A stretch of 64,000 nt of DNA from Liolophura sinensis (GCF_032854445.1 NC_088297.1:16811127-16875126); one strand, 5' to 3'; shown: positions 47,336-58,209, counted from the stretch's first letter. Made by a program: numbers and translations. Notes: generated by a model from the letters alone, not told the origin.

Positions 47336-47530
47336 TGGTGATACAACGGAGGGTGGCATATCGCCTTCACGTGCGGAAGCTAAGCTTTCTTCGTGATGAG
47401 CCTGGAAAATGTCGATCTGAGGAGCAACTTCCGCACTGCACTTCCTGAAGGAACATACTTCAGTGTGGATGTAGTAGGTGCACGGGTAAAACAGCCAGGT
47501 CAGCAGAAATGGCCGGACTAATTTCTTCAT
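47336..47530 (-). CDS. Possible first coding exon of a signal-anchor or secreted protein
   Basis: ATG at 47530 opens 65 codons: MKKLVRPFLLTWLFYPCTYY, a basic start followed by a ~14-residue hydrophobic segment, then a polar stretch with two Cys (EVCSFRKCSAEV) and an acidic, Ala/Ser-rich end. The exon ends at CACCA|GTGAGT, a consensus donor, in phase 0. GC is clearly above the flanks. The topology would suit a signal peptide or a type II membrane anchor. I do not recognise the family and found no second exon. The donor abuts the duplicated repeat at 47033-47332, so repeat-derived sequence is possible. Confidence 0.35.
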
Positions 47531-47657
47531 CCTGCACCGCTCCGAGGATCCCGTAGACGGTAAGTCATAACTTTACGGCTACTGATGTGTTTCTTTAGAA
47601 AGCTGCATATATTTAATATGTAAAGAAAACATTAGTATAAAGCATATGTCAAAAGAA

Positions 47658-47766
47658 CTCTGCCCGATTTTCTCCCACAATAATGTTTGACGCCGTCGAG
47701 CAAGTGAAATATTCTTGAGTACGGCGTAAAACACCAATCAAATAAATAAATAAATAAATAAATAAA
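47658..47766 (+). mobile_element. SINE family A, 3' end
   Basis: 'ctctgcccgattttctccca', 'aagtgaaatattcttgagta' and 'cggcgtaaaacaccaatcaa', then seven (aaat) units. Confidence 0.85.
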
Positions 47767-48080
47767 CCAAAAAAGGCATACTTACAACGCTATGAATGCA
47801 TTCGCCAAATGGACCTGGAAAGGAAACTACACGCACCTGTGTTTCCAGCAATAAGTACAGATATGACGTCTAACAATTACCATTTATACCCACTGGCCCC
47901 CAAAAAACCAACGCAGAATCTGATTTTTAAAGTCGTCCGTGGGTTGGAAGGACAGCGTTTGATGGTCTTTCATCCTGTATACTTTATTACTTGATCTTTA
48001 AGACTTGTTGGGGCGATGTCGTTATGAAATTAACGGCTGTTCATTGATGCCTGTGTGAGACGACAGAAGTAGAGAACGAT

Positions 48081-48145
48081 ATTTATTTATTCGCTTGATG
48101 TTTTACGCCCCACTGAAGAATATTTCAGTTATACGACGGCAGCCA
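48081..48145 (-). mobile_element. SINE family A tail fragment
   Basis: 'atttatttattcgcttgatg', 'ttttacgccccactgaagaa' and 'tatttcagttatacgacggc'. A second, plus-oriented tail remnant (cagtgaaatattcttgtgca) lies at 48408-48440. Confidence 0.7.
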
Positions 48146-48721
48146 CAGGAGGATAATCTGATGATGTATTATTCCCTGAACATTGCAAAATTTGAAACTT
48201 CATACTTTTTTTTAATTTTGATTACATTTTTGTCCAAGTTTCAAATTTCTAATACATTTTTTTGTAATTATTATCCAATTTTAAGATTTCAACACCACCC
48301 AGTTGCTCTGTTAGGTCTGAAGGTATGTCAGGTTCTTGACAGCATAGTTTACCTAGGCCTGCCTGGTTTTTTTTCATTCACAAATCTGTCCGCCGTAGAA
48401 TATATCAGTGAAATATTCTTGTGCAGGCACCAACCAAATATAATGACACTATCATTTTACTGCTCAGCGATTCTCCAATCAACAGCACGATCACAACGAC
48501 ACTGGCTCAACTGAGCATCCTTGTCACTTACTTAAGTTATAATTGCAAGCCAACCGCACAAAATGCGCGAGACCAAAACCCATGAAGGCAAAAAAATCTA
48601 TTCCAAGCTCAATATTCCATTTTGGGATAGTCATCTTCGCTCTGTTATTAAGTATGAATAGGTTCATTAAAAAAATAATAATAACTGGAGGCCTTTGTGG
48701 ACGCGTTTTTAAAAGGCGCTT

Positions 48722-48976
48722 AGGGAGGCTCCGCGGCTCAGTTGGTTAGAGCGTAATGACCCAGGAGCCTCTCACCAATGCGGTCGCTGTGAATTCCAGT
48801 ACAGTTCAGGCTGGCTTCTTCTCTGGTCGTACGTGAGAAGGTCTTGCCGCAACCTGCGGATGGTCGTGGGTTACCCATGGACTCTGCCCCCTTTCCTCCG
48901 ACCACAACGCTGATCGTCGTCGTATAAGTGAAATATTCTTGAGTACGGCGTAAAAGACCAATTAAATAGATAAATA
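48722..48976 (+). mobile_element. SINE family A, full length
   Basis: 'aggctccgcggctcagttgg' with a short deletion after the A box, 'aggagcctctcaccaatgcg', 'caacctgcggatggtcgtgg', 'gagtacggcgtaaaagacca' and an (aaat) tail. Confidence 0.92.
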
Positions 48977-48979
48977 CTA

Positions 48980-50240
48980 GTAAATGAATGAATCAGTTGA
49001 GACTTTATTCTAATTGTTCATCTGAATGCTTAAATAGCAGCAATTTACACAACCGTAGCTGTATGGTTGAAACAGTATAAGGTATAAAAAGAGACAATTT
49101 ATCAGTCGTTACGCATGGAATGTTCAATGTTAGCATAAATAAGCGAGGGTGTTGGAACGTCAGAAATAGAGAAGTTACACGTTGAGCATCGAAAGGATTT
49201 TAACAGTATAATTGAATTATAAATAGAGACAACCTCCATTTTCTCTTTTCGAAAAACAGAGAATGGCAGATTTGGTGTACTAAGGGGCTTAAAGGATTCA
49301 TAAAACCATCGGATTATATTGCTCATTACGGAGTATATGAGGTAACCTAACATATAAAAGTACTTTTCAGAATGTCTCCGACCACTAACGGAAATTACGC
49401 ATAAAACAGAGGGCTGTTAAGAAATGTAAAACGTGCCAAAGACTTAAAAACAATTTCTGACTTTTGGCATATTTTTATTCATTTTCATTAAGACCAAATT
49501 TTCTGTTTAGTACCTGTTCCTGTATCCTTTTTTACTGAAAACAGAATCACGGATGCAGGAAATATATCCATCGACACAAACATTCGTCTGCCTCGCAAGG
49601 AATATTTCCCAAACGACGCCTAACACAAACCTTTAAAGAACCAAGAAAGTATATAATGCGGAATTGGGGTGGATTTATGCAAGGTGATACATTCAACAGT
49701 CTTCAATGATAACAAAATAACACTCGGAATGTTGAATGCGAATACCACCAATGTCACCTTACAAAGAACTCAAAGCCAGAACATTCACATGTTATTGTTT
49801 TGTCACATGTAACCAATTGTTAATGGCATTTGTAACCCCCATTTCTGAGGCACCTTTAGTGACATTTACATGATCGACGACATTTCTGTGATGCCCAATC
49901 AAGCTGGTTTCCTCAACCGCATTCGTTTAAGGGAAATATTTTTTGAGAATGGCGTGAACAGTGTACCCACTCATTCACCCGTCCATCCAATCAGTAAGCC
50001 CGGAGCTGCAATTTCCTCCACCAATGAAACTAAACGTCGTCGCACACACTAAAAGAGAAACATTAGAATGCTATCATATTGGAGAGGTTAGCACCATGAG
50101 TCAACATTAACACAGCTTAATAACTCTTTTTTTTCAGATCAGGGCTCAAACCATGTATCGGGGGTTACAAAAATACTTTAAAAATGGTACTTGCTGCTGC
50201 CTTAGTGCTTAGTGCTCAGCACTGAGAGGTTAGAGCAAGA
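48980..50240. other. Intergenic, no gene seen
   Basis: AT-rich, no exons recognised. Confidence 0.45.
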
Positions 50241-50249
50241 AAAAACCAA

Positions 50250-50286
50250 TCAATTGTAAAATACCAATCAAATAAATAAATAAACC
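50250..50286 (+). mobile_element. SINE family A tail remnant
   Basis: 'gtaaaataccaatcaaataa' and (aaat)n only. Confidence 0.55.
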
Positions 50287-50792
50287 CCAAATATTGAACA
50301 GAAAATTAATTGTATATAGATCACATTCATCAATATGAGAATTAATAAACAAGGCACAAATAACATCCAATCGTCTGTTGTGTCAATTACAAAGCATCCA
50401 TCCGTATGTTAACTCGAGAATTGTCGTTGATTCCGTCTCTTATACCGTCATGTAATTTTATTTTAAGCTAGTATACTAGGTTCATTTTCTGCTACAATCC
50501 ATTATGCCTTGCTTTTATTCTATGTCTTTGGCGCTCGGAGCTACCTGTCTGTTTGACATAGGCCTTGAGAGATGCTCATTTGTTTAAGGACAGCATAAAA
50601 TTGAGATAACTGTTGTCCCACAGCTATCCCTCTACACCGTCTTGCACAGTACACCCTTGAACTAGACATTCTGTTACAGGCTCACAAGATCTGCGGGTCG
50701 GATCTATGCTTGGAAAAGGGTAGCCATAATTGGCTGCATGTTATGTGCACAACTGCCGTCAGCTTCTAAATTTAGCTTTCCACTGTTTACAT

Positions 50793-51302
50793 ATGCTGAG
50801 TTCAGGGCCTGCTGTTTGCCTCTTCCTTAGAATGTTCCAGAATACGCTCAGTTCGGGGCCGGTTTGTTTACATCAAGTGTTCAGGAATGTTCTTATTCTA
50901 GAAAATTCCACCAGTCTATATAAGACCTATGAAAGCAGGTCAAAGAAGGAGAAAGGAGGATTTTTGAGAGTTTTGGATGCTTTCGCAGTGTATTACTTTA
51001 GTAGGCCATTTGTGCTGAATTTTGGTGCCTTTATAGCATCTGGCTTTGTTATATCCTATCTCCACCGAGCACTTGTTCAGTCTGAACTTGTATATTTAAT
51101 TTGTGCTCTTGTGTACACAGTGCTTATTAGTACACGGACCCTATCTGTGGAATGTTGTGTATATTTGGTCATACACCTAGTTATACCGTGGATTTTCGCT
51201 CATAAGAACATTGCCTCTGTACAATTTTTAAGCAATGTGGAGTATATGCGTCCTTTTGGACTTGACATCGTTGTACATGTAAGTACTTTAGTATTTGTAT
51301 AA
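50793..51302 (+). other. Unusually long open frame over and after the heat-shock promoter
   Basis: Stop-free from 50730 to 51302 (190 codons; 169 from the first ATG at 50793). The promoter-overlapping part cannot be expressed from that promoter, and after the TATA box the frame has no good start codon. The downstream part is hydrophobic (FVLNFGAFIASGFVISYLHR and following), partly a consequence of T-rich DNA. CAT|GTAAGTAC at 51278-51285 is a good splice donor. Possible 5' leader exon rather than protein. No family recognised. Confidence 0.25.
50829..50924 (+). promoter_or_regulatory. Heat-shock-type promoter: three perfect HSEs and a TATA box
   Basis: AGAATGTTCCAGAAT (50829-50843) is a perfect nGAAnnTTCnnGAAn. 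TTCAGGAATGTTC (50880-50892) and TTCTAGAAAATTC (50896-50908) are two further perfect three-unit elements. TATATAAG follows at 50917-50924. This is the architecture of an inducible hsp promoter, and HSF trimers bind exactly this array. The HSE-bearing module appears to be a tandem duplication (50792-50844 and 50845-50895 share 'ctcagttcrgggcc'). Transcription would start near 50950 on the plus strand. No HSP coding sequence is visible downstream. It could be the 5' end of a split gene or part of a mobile element. Confidence 0.7.
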
Positions 51303-51309
51303 GTCTTGT

Positions 51310-51940
51310 TATCTGTTCTTGTTAAAGCTAATAAATTGTTGTAAAATAAAATCTGCTGGTTTTGGTTACTTTTTTGTGCGGTTAAACTGTCGTGTATTTC
51401 GAATAAGCCATCTCTTCATAAAACAGACAGTTTGGGTCGTAACATGCAATAGAGGAATTGTTACAGATTAAAAGAAAGGAGCATTTTCTTAGCGTGAGAA
51501 ATCGTCATATCTGTAGTGCAGCATGTGGGATTTTGGTGTCTTAATCATTACATTCTTTAACTTTACCACCGCCACATTGTATATACTAAAACAACTATAC
51601 CTCTAAAGTACGACCATCAAACTATGTTGATCTTCAACCTTTAGAATGACTTTATTTCTGATCCAACAAGATTATTTAATAGCCGAGTACACACTAATAC
51701 TCACAACTGGTCCCCTACCTATTCACCGCCTGGCGTGGAACTTCATGACTAAATTATACCTTTTAATGATTTAACTCGTTTACACACTATTTACGGTAAC
51801 GGATGTCAATTTAACAAATGTTATTCTTTTCTGAAATCAAAAGCCTACCGTTGTACTTCGACCTAGAGCTCTTAAGTGTCTAGAGGTAATATTGCATAGA
51901 TCTCCACATCAATATCCCTCTCCGTGTCTGCTGGCAGAGG
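51310..51940. other. Intergenic, no gene seen
   Basis: Two AATAAA-type signals (51330-51350) follow the open frame described at 50793, so a short transcript could end here. Otherwise nothing recognised. Confidence 0.35.
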
Positions 51941-51948
51941 TCATTTAC

Positions 51949-52037
51949 CAGAGGGCGATATGAAGCCTTTGACATGATTAAGGTACCCCACTTGACCACT
52001 CATGGAAAAGCACAGCACAGTCGTGTCGTCTAATACA
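51949..52037 (-). CDS. Possible small exon, PAN/apple-like, frame unclear
   Basis: A very good acceptor (ttttgtcatttacag) and donor (CTCTG|GTAAATG) bound 89 bases. From the first base the frame reads CIRRHDCAVLFHEWSSG and then hits a stop; shifted by one after the GGGG run it reads YLNHVKGFISPSG. Together this resembles the C-x5-C-x-V-x-F ... G-x-C-x-L spacing of PAN/apple modules. Either a one-base assembly error, a decayed exon or chance. Confidence 0.25.
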
Positions 52038-52129
52038 CTGTAAATGACAAAATTCTTTCTTGCATTCTTTATGCAATTCTGTAATTTATTTAATTCTGTT
52101 CTACTTACGGTATGTAAATCTAACAAACC

Positions 52130-53860
52130 ACAACCTCAGTGTTTATCGTGCACGTGGCCACTGGTTTGCCGAATTTTAGTCCTGCAAGTGGAGCTTGTTC
52201 TATGACAAACGTTCCAGTGCAGCTAGGCACACAAGTCGCTATTGCCTGTGGATGAGACAAACGATGTGATCAACTCGAACCCATCGCGTTTTTTATTTAA
52301 TCGGGTTTCTTTTCTATAATTAACAGTAATTTGAATCTTTTTAAATTTTTAATTAATTCTTGTGATTAGAACAAGTATATATGGTTAGGTACAGACATAT
52401 ACAAATAAAAAATCACAAAAGACATTCAAATCATTACTTTGTCGGCATTACTAACACTTCTCACATCAGTACCCCGTCGGACGATATTATCACACCCAAG
52501 CCTACATTTTCAACTTAGGCCGAGAATACATTACAATGATGTGTATCTAGTCTATTTGATGTACGTCGGAAGAGAAAGGGTAATAAAGCTCGAAAAATTA
52601 ATGAGAACTCAAGCGCCAACTAAACACCTCGGCAATCACTTACTCGTGTCTCAGATGTACATTTGTGAAAGAAACGTAAAAGCAACACCATTAATGAATT
52701 ACAAACTGCCTTTCCAAATAATAAATCTAGAGTGTACTAACGAACGTTCGGTTTCAAGTCACTGGACGAAATTTTGAAACGCATACATGTACGTCTCGAT
52801 GAAACGTCATGGAGACGTACTCCTGAACGGGGAAAAAAAGAGGTAAAAGGCCAAGTCTGACAGTTGTCGGTCTTCCTCGTTGAGCTTTTGCTTAACTGGG
52901 AAATTTTGAACAAATATGCCAAACTAATAAAGAATGTTTATGAGGTGACCTGATGCTGCCAACATGTTGTTTTGGGGCAAACGTAAATTGGAGTTTTCCT
53001 GAACCACTTTAAAGATTAAGCTGGAACTCTGCGGGCAGTTATCGATCACCACTGCGTTGAATTTCGGCGTTTACGATCAAGATTTAAATGGGCATGCTGG
53101 AGTTTTTAAAGTACAAAATTTACAGATTCACGGTTGTCCGTCACCTGACATGCAAAGGGGCTTCAAAGTAGCCAAGTTTAAATACTTTAATTGTTATTTC
53201 CGATAATACAGCGCTTTGGACAAAATCCCCAACTAAAACCAGATTTCTCAGAGCAGATTGTAACAGTTCGCAATTTTCTTAATACCCAGTTTAGAATCAT
53301 ACGATTCTGTTGGTAAAGATAAACAATACAGGGCATCATGAAAAGCGATTTTCGTGATATCATCGAAGAAAAGTTACACTGAAGCAGTATAATCAATTTG
53401 TCAGTTGATTAACATCAATGTGAAACACAAATGCTCTCATAAATTTAAGAAATTAATAATTTACTTATCCGGCGTGTCTTGGACCTATATAATACGTTTA
53501 TATGACGTCCATTCAGTGTTTAAAACAAGACACCTGAAGTTACACTGCACAGCTGTCTCATCACATAATTGCTCGTATAGCACATCCAGAGAAATTATCA
53601 TCGCCCGATTGGCAAACATTAAGGCGTTTGAGAGTACAGACAAAAGTTACTAAGATATTAGTGTTCTAGTGCTGGTGAAACCAGTTGCACGTACAAAGCC
53701 AGCAGGTTCTGAGCTCATGAAAACTCATTTGTTTTACAATTGATTTACATGTAAACCTACTGCGGATTCTGCAGTCTCCCGTTGATATCTTTAGATATTT
53801 GTATAGCCTATATGGATGTTTTTTGACTTTGTTATGAGACTAGTCAAGTGGATTTGAAGT
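52130..53860. other. Intergenic or intronic, no gene seen
   Basis: Two short ORFs (112 codons plus strand at 52439, 82 codons at 53405) have no splice or motif support. Confidence 0.4.
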
Positions 53861-53862
53861 AA

Positions 53863-53945
53863 GTCATGGCCGAGTAATTAAGACGTTTCTCTCTCAATCG
53901 CTCTGACACAGGGGGTGTGGGATCAATCCCGGCTTTAAACAGGAA
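53863..53945 (+). mobile_element. tRNA-like SINE head
   Basis: 'tcatggccgagtaattaaga' resembles a tRNA-Leu/Ser A box (tggccgagtggttaag), and 'gtgtgggatcaatcccggc' about 55 bases on resembles a B box. Too degenerate and without a closing acceptor stem, so not a tRNA gene. Confidence 0.4.
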
Positions 53946-53977
53946 CCTTTGGGAAAATAAAAGCATTTATTGAAAAC

Positions 53978-54703
53978 CACTTCTCTTCTACAGATTTTCT
54001 CTGGCATTTTCCTGCCAAAGATCTAATCAGTATTGTTATGTTTTTGAGTGGGACCACGGGCCAGGTATTGGTTTTCATCAAGTCTTTTTTCTTACGGGGT
54101 TCATAGGGTCAGCTGGAGCAGCAAAGAGAAGGCAACGACAATCTCGCCTCACTTTCCTCCGTAAGAAGGGAGTGAGATGAATAGGCATTTTAACAATTTC
54201 ACTAGATCGCGAAGGCTTTGGCGAAACATAGTCGGGAAAGACGTGTTTGTACAATATCCCTGTGTTTACGTTAAAAGATTCAATTCAGTTCAACGACGTT
54301 CATGGGGCTATGGTAAAACAACGTCTTTGAACAAGTTCAGCTTTCGGGAGTTCCCAGCCTGCTTTGCACGAGCAAATCTGAGAGAAATAGAGAGATTTCA
54401 ACATAAACTAATGGATAGGAAATTACAACTCAAAATTATTGTACAAACACGTCTTTCCCTTCGTGATCTCACGGAATTGTTAAAATACCTATTCATCTTA
54501 CTTCTTTCTAAGGAAGGGAAGTGAGGCGAGATTGTCTTTGCCTTCTCTGTATTGTTCCAGCTGACCCCATGAGCCCCATGATAAAACAGACTTTATGAAT
54601 ACCAGTTCTTGGGCCCTGCTCTCGTTCAAGGACATAGCAAAGGGGTAGATCTGGATAGATTTGGCTGGAAAATGCTAAAGAACATTTATAGAAGAGGAGT
54701 CGT
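53978..54703. mobile_element. Large foldback element with ~270-bp inverted arms
   Basis: The left arm (53978-54256) and right arm (54437-54703) are inverted copies at about 80 percent identity, e.g. 'gacaatctcgcctcactt', 'gatgaatagg-attttaacaa' and 'aaagacgtgtttgtacaata' on opposite strands. A ~180-bp unique spacer separates them. No transposase. The 115-codon ORF at 54177 runs through arm and spacer and is not a gene. The right end stops 19 bp before the exon donor at 54722. Confidence 0.85.
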
Positions 54704-54722
54704 CTTCAGTGATTACTTTTAC

Positions 54723-54906
54723 CTGAATCGGAGTAGTACCGATGGCTTTAAAAACGGTACACTGACGACCAATGGATGAAGCCCCCTTACATTCAGCGCT
54801 TTCCAAACTGAATCTACAACTACTGATGGTTGTACCGACAGGACACTCCACAGAGGAAGGGTCGTCGTCACTTGAGCCACTCAAAGCCTGGCCATGCCAG
54901 TTACGT
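54723..54906 (-). CDS. Exon encoding a Cys-rich module resembling PCSK9 C-terminal repeats
   Basis: Acceptor tttcacggtgcag|A and strong donor CAG|GTAAAAGT bound a 184-bp open exon (one base plus 61 codons, exit phase 0). It reads RNWHGQALSGSSDDDPSS, then VECPVGTTISSCRF, ECKGASSIGRQCTVF and KAIGTTPIQ. The order C-P-x-G-x-T/S-I-x-x-C ... G-A ... C-x-V resembles the VACEEGWTLTGC ... GAY ... NTCVV repeats of the PCSK9 C-terminal domain, suggesting an extracellular disulphide-bonded module. Family assignment is tentative. Entry phase 2 does not match the 55672-55746 exon, so an exon between them would be missing. Confidence 0.5.
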
Positions 54907-55335
54907 CTGCACCGTGAAAGCAAGTACGAAATTTGTTTGAGGTTTGTATAAAAAGACCTTATCACTAATAAGTGGTGATAAAGGCAATATAAATGATACA
55001 AATTCCCGATCACAATTTGCATGAGGGTCGTTAATGAGTGGTCATATCTCAAATAGTTTTCTCCATGAAAAACACCTGAATCGACAATCACTATCGTAAA
55101 AATATCTCTTCCCGTAACATACCAAAACGCGTTTTAGACAACAGTATTAATTTTTCACTGTTCTCCTGGATATTGCTTGCGGGAAAGAGAAATAAAGATT
55201 AGGAAATCAATATATTAACACAAACATCACCAAATGTTCATCGTCTAAATATAACATTTAGTAGGATTTATGCCGTAATGAAATAACCCATTTTCGGAAT
55301 GTTTTAGTGTAAAATGTAATTATTTCTTTATATGA
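54907..55335 (-). other. Probable intron of the Cys-rich gene
   Basis: The minus-strand frame stays open up to 55091 beyond the acceptor, but composition becomes AT-rich and hydrophobic without a start, as in intron. Nothing else recognised. Confidence 0.35.
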
Positions 55336-55339
55336 TAAA

Positions 55340-55540
55340 CCCTTTACGCTCCACGCAAGAATATTTCACTTATACGACGGCGACCAGCTTTAAGGTGGGG
55401 TGGGGGGATTCTTATAGTGCCTGTGTGAAACCCACGACCATACTGAGAACGCTGGCAGACAGTCCCACGTAAGACCGGAGAGAAAAGCAGCATGAGGCGA
55501 ACTTGAACTCACAGCGTCCGCATAAGTAACAGGCTCTCCA
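55340..55540 (-). mobile_element. SINE family A, diverged
   Basis: 'caagaatatttcacttatac', 'gacggcgaccagctttaagg', 'tgaaacccacgaccatactg' and the B-box complement 'cttgaactcacagcgtccgc'. Tail and head both degraded. Confidence 0.82.
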
Positions 55541-55671
55541 ACGACTTGGGTACAGGAACCCAGTTAGTGTACAATGTCTCAGGCAAGAACTAGAAAATGC
55601 GCTGTCTTATTGAGCGATTTTTTGTTACAGTCATTAGATGTGTACTGAAACATATAGTTACGCTTACATAC

Positions 55672-55746
55672 CTGCAACGCATTCTGGTGCTTTTTGTGCC
55701 TTTCCTTGATCGATTCGAAGAGCAGCTTAGCGTCAGCGATTCCGGT
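55672..55746 (-). CDS. Small exon encoding a charged helical segment
   Basis: Acceptor cttacagattttcag|ACC and donor TTGCAG|GTATGT bound exactly 25 codons, phase 0 on both sides: TGIADAKLLFESI followed by KERHKKHQNALQ. Strong splice sites on both ends and codon-like composition support an exon. The sequence predicts an amphipathic helix with a basic C-terminal half. It matches the phase-0 exit of the 58064-58204 exon. Family not recognised. Confidence 0.5.
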
Positions 55747-55799
55747 CTGAAAATCTGTAAGAGGCAAATATCATATCGTGAATTGTAGAATTACAACCA

Positions 55800-58060
55800 T
55801 AAACACTTGTTTTGTTTGAATTTAAGGTCGTTTTTTTCACATTGCTGACAAATTGTAGGAATGTCATATATGGTATAAATGTAAAGCTATTTGAATATGG
55901 CGTTAAACGAGAACCAAATACTTATATAAGCTGAAACAAGCTAATCCTAGTCCTAATATTTTTTTACTTTTTGTCTAGGATATTTCGATCTGACACACAT
56001 GTCCTCCAAAAGGCTTTTCTTAAGTTTTATATCTGGCACTAATTACACTGGACACTCAAAAAAAAAAACCACCACAGTTTAATTATCATGAATAAGCAAA
56101 TCAACCAAACCAGTGCTAAAATACACTCCAAGGGGTGAATTCTGGGATTTATGTCCACTTAAGAAGGGCATCATGCAAACCACCGATAATACTTTTTATA
56201 CCATCTGATTTAGGTTAAGAAACAGAATGTACAGAATTAATGATTGCATAGCATTATCTTAAATCTTGAATGATGAAATGCTCATAAATCCAGATTATAT
56301 GGAGAAAAAATGTTAAGAAAACCAATAATCGTTTTCTGATCCATCATTAGGGATTTAAATCTAATCCAAGATCCAGAAATCGATTTTAATAAATATTAAC
56401 ATATAAATAATCCACGTGAATGTGTCTAAATGTTTGGCAATCTAAATTTAATGGACCCTTCTATGATGATACCTGCAAGACTTATACCCTCTAGATGGGA
56501 TGTCCTTAAGGGAAGGACTTATATACGGTGCTGGCACGAGTTTCGGAATTATAGATTATTTCATGGAAAACGCTATCCATTTCATACTTTTGGAGCGTTA
56601 ATTCTGAACTAAATATAGCTATTATACACATGTACTAAATTTGGACAATCTTTGTGGAAAGAACCGGTTTTTAGGAATCACTTTTTGTTTAAATTTGTGC
56701 TATACGATACCATTAAATTATTGTTAAATGATAAAATTTTCCCGCCTATTAGTATGATCACACGGAATTTTCTCGGAGGAATATTATAATTACAATGAAA
56801 CTCTTAGTTTTCCATATTTTACCTCCCTGTTTTATTAAGTTTGGGAAACAGTATGAGGAATATTTTTTTTCCACAAATGAAAATAAAGTAGTCCAAAATA
56901 ACAACTCATGCAAAACGTATCACATATAACGTATGGTTTTTATGATTTAGATATACAAGGCGCACTTTTACATGCAAGACATTTTTTTGAAAAGAAATTA
57001 CGCTAGAGACCTTATAATATATATATTTCAAAAGGTGTTCTTCTTTTCTTAACTCGCTGTCCCATAACTTAAAAGACATTAAATATGCATAGAAAAACTG
57101 CTTATCATATTTCATTTTTATTTTCATTTTAGGATGGAATCCACATGGAAAAGAATGTTATTAAACTAATTTCAAGCCCCAAGCCCTCACTCACTCACTA
57201 TGTATCGATCGTCGCCATACGATTGAATAATTGTTAAGTACGATGTAAAACATATTAGATGCCTGGAAATGTAAATGGCAGTATGTGTTCAGTTTCGTTG
57301 ATGTACTCATCTTTGTTCATTAAACTGATTTAGGCGACTTCTATAGGGCAGTGCCAGGTGCAAGTGGTACGCGATGCAGAGCCTTTTGGTGGTCCTATGT
57401 GTCAGATCTACATAGTTTAGGCCCCGGACCTTTCGTACTCGTTGCCATGAACACATCTTTCTGGGCTCCAAGACTTGCAGCTCATTGTTGGATTCTTTTT
57501 ACCATTTAGCTGAGGTTGTACTCTTTTGACTTACTGCATACATTTATTAGATTCTGATTAAAAGTTTCTTCTTATAGACGATCATGTAAACCCGAGTATT
57601 AAAATGAGATCGTGGATAAATTTTATCAACAAATCTACTAACGTACATGGTGTAATAGCTGTGATACAGACAGCAATACACTGCTGATTGACATTTTTTA
57701 ACTAGCGTTGTACACGTCAGATTTTGTCTGTACAATTTTTAGAATCTGATTCAAATTTTCTTTTAATAGACGGTCATTTTTTCTGATAGACGACAATGTA
57801 AAACAAGTTCTCCCACAGATAAACTTTATCAAACAAATCTACAAATCTGCATAATGTAATAGCTGTAATACAGACAACAACACACACAAACCAAAAACAT
57901 GTTAATGGATATTCTGAAATGAAAATATATGCCAGTCTGTTTCTGGCATGAATAGATACATATGCAAGTGCTGGCTAGAGCAGGACAGGGTACGGCGCTT
58001 CGCATAAATCCGGAGGTACTACGTCAATGCGTGCACGTCATTACCACGTGGTAGTACGTA
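55800..58060. other. Probable intron or intergenic, no exon seen
   Basis: AT-rich. A degraded SINE B tail lies at about 57172-57255 (agccccaagccctcactcac, then gattgaataattgttaagta). Two related segments, 57547-57640 and 57745-57850 (gattctgatt-aaa-tttctt, atagacg-tcat), form a diverged direct duplication. Confidence 0.4.
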
Positions 58061-58063
58061 TAC

Positions 58064-58204
58064 CCACATGTCGCACACGTCACAGGTCTTGGGCGGTGGG
58101 TATGGTTGCCAGGGACTTTGCAGCCTTTCTGGTTGTTTTGCGGGAGACGCCTTCGGCATGGCAAGTGATACACTGAAACATAATGTAATAAGAGAAAATG
58201 ACAT
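58064..58204 (-). CDS. Possible first exon of a secreted protein (signal peptide)
   Basis: ATG at 58204 with A at -3 opens MSFSLITLCFSVSLA, a plausible signal peptide with cleavage after the last Ala. It is followed by a Pro/Gln-rich stretch (SPWQPYPPPKT) and CDVCDMW, and ends at ATGTGG|GTATAC in phase 0 (47 codons), compatible with the exon at 55672-55746. An alternative reading starts at an internal acceptor (tatgtttcag) with the frame YHLPCRRRLPQNN, which I consider less likely. No family recognised. Confidence 0.4.
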
Positions 58205-58209
58205 TCTGG

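Noticed and set aside
50730-51302. 190-codon plus-strand ORF as a membrane protein gene
   Set aside because: It spans the heat-shock promoter itself, has no start codon after the TATA box in frame, and its hydrophobicity follows from T-rich DNA. Kept only as a low-confidence note.
54177-54524. 115-codon plus-strand ORF
   Set aside because: Lies in the arm and spacer of the foldback element, without a domain or splice sites.
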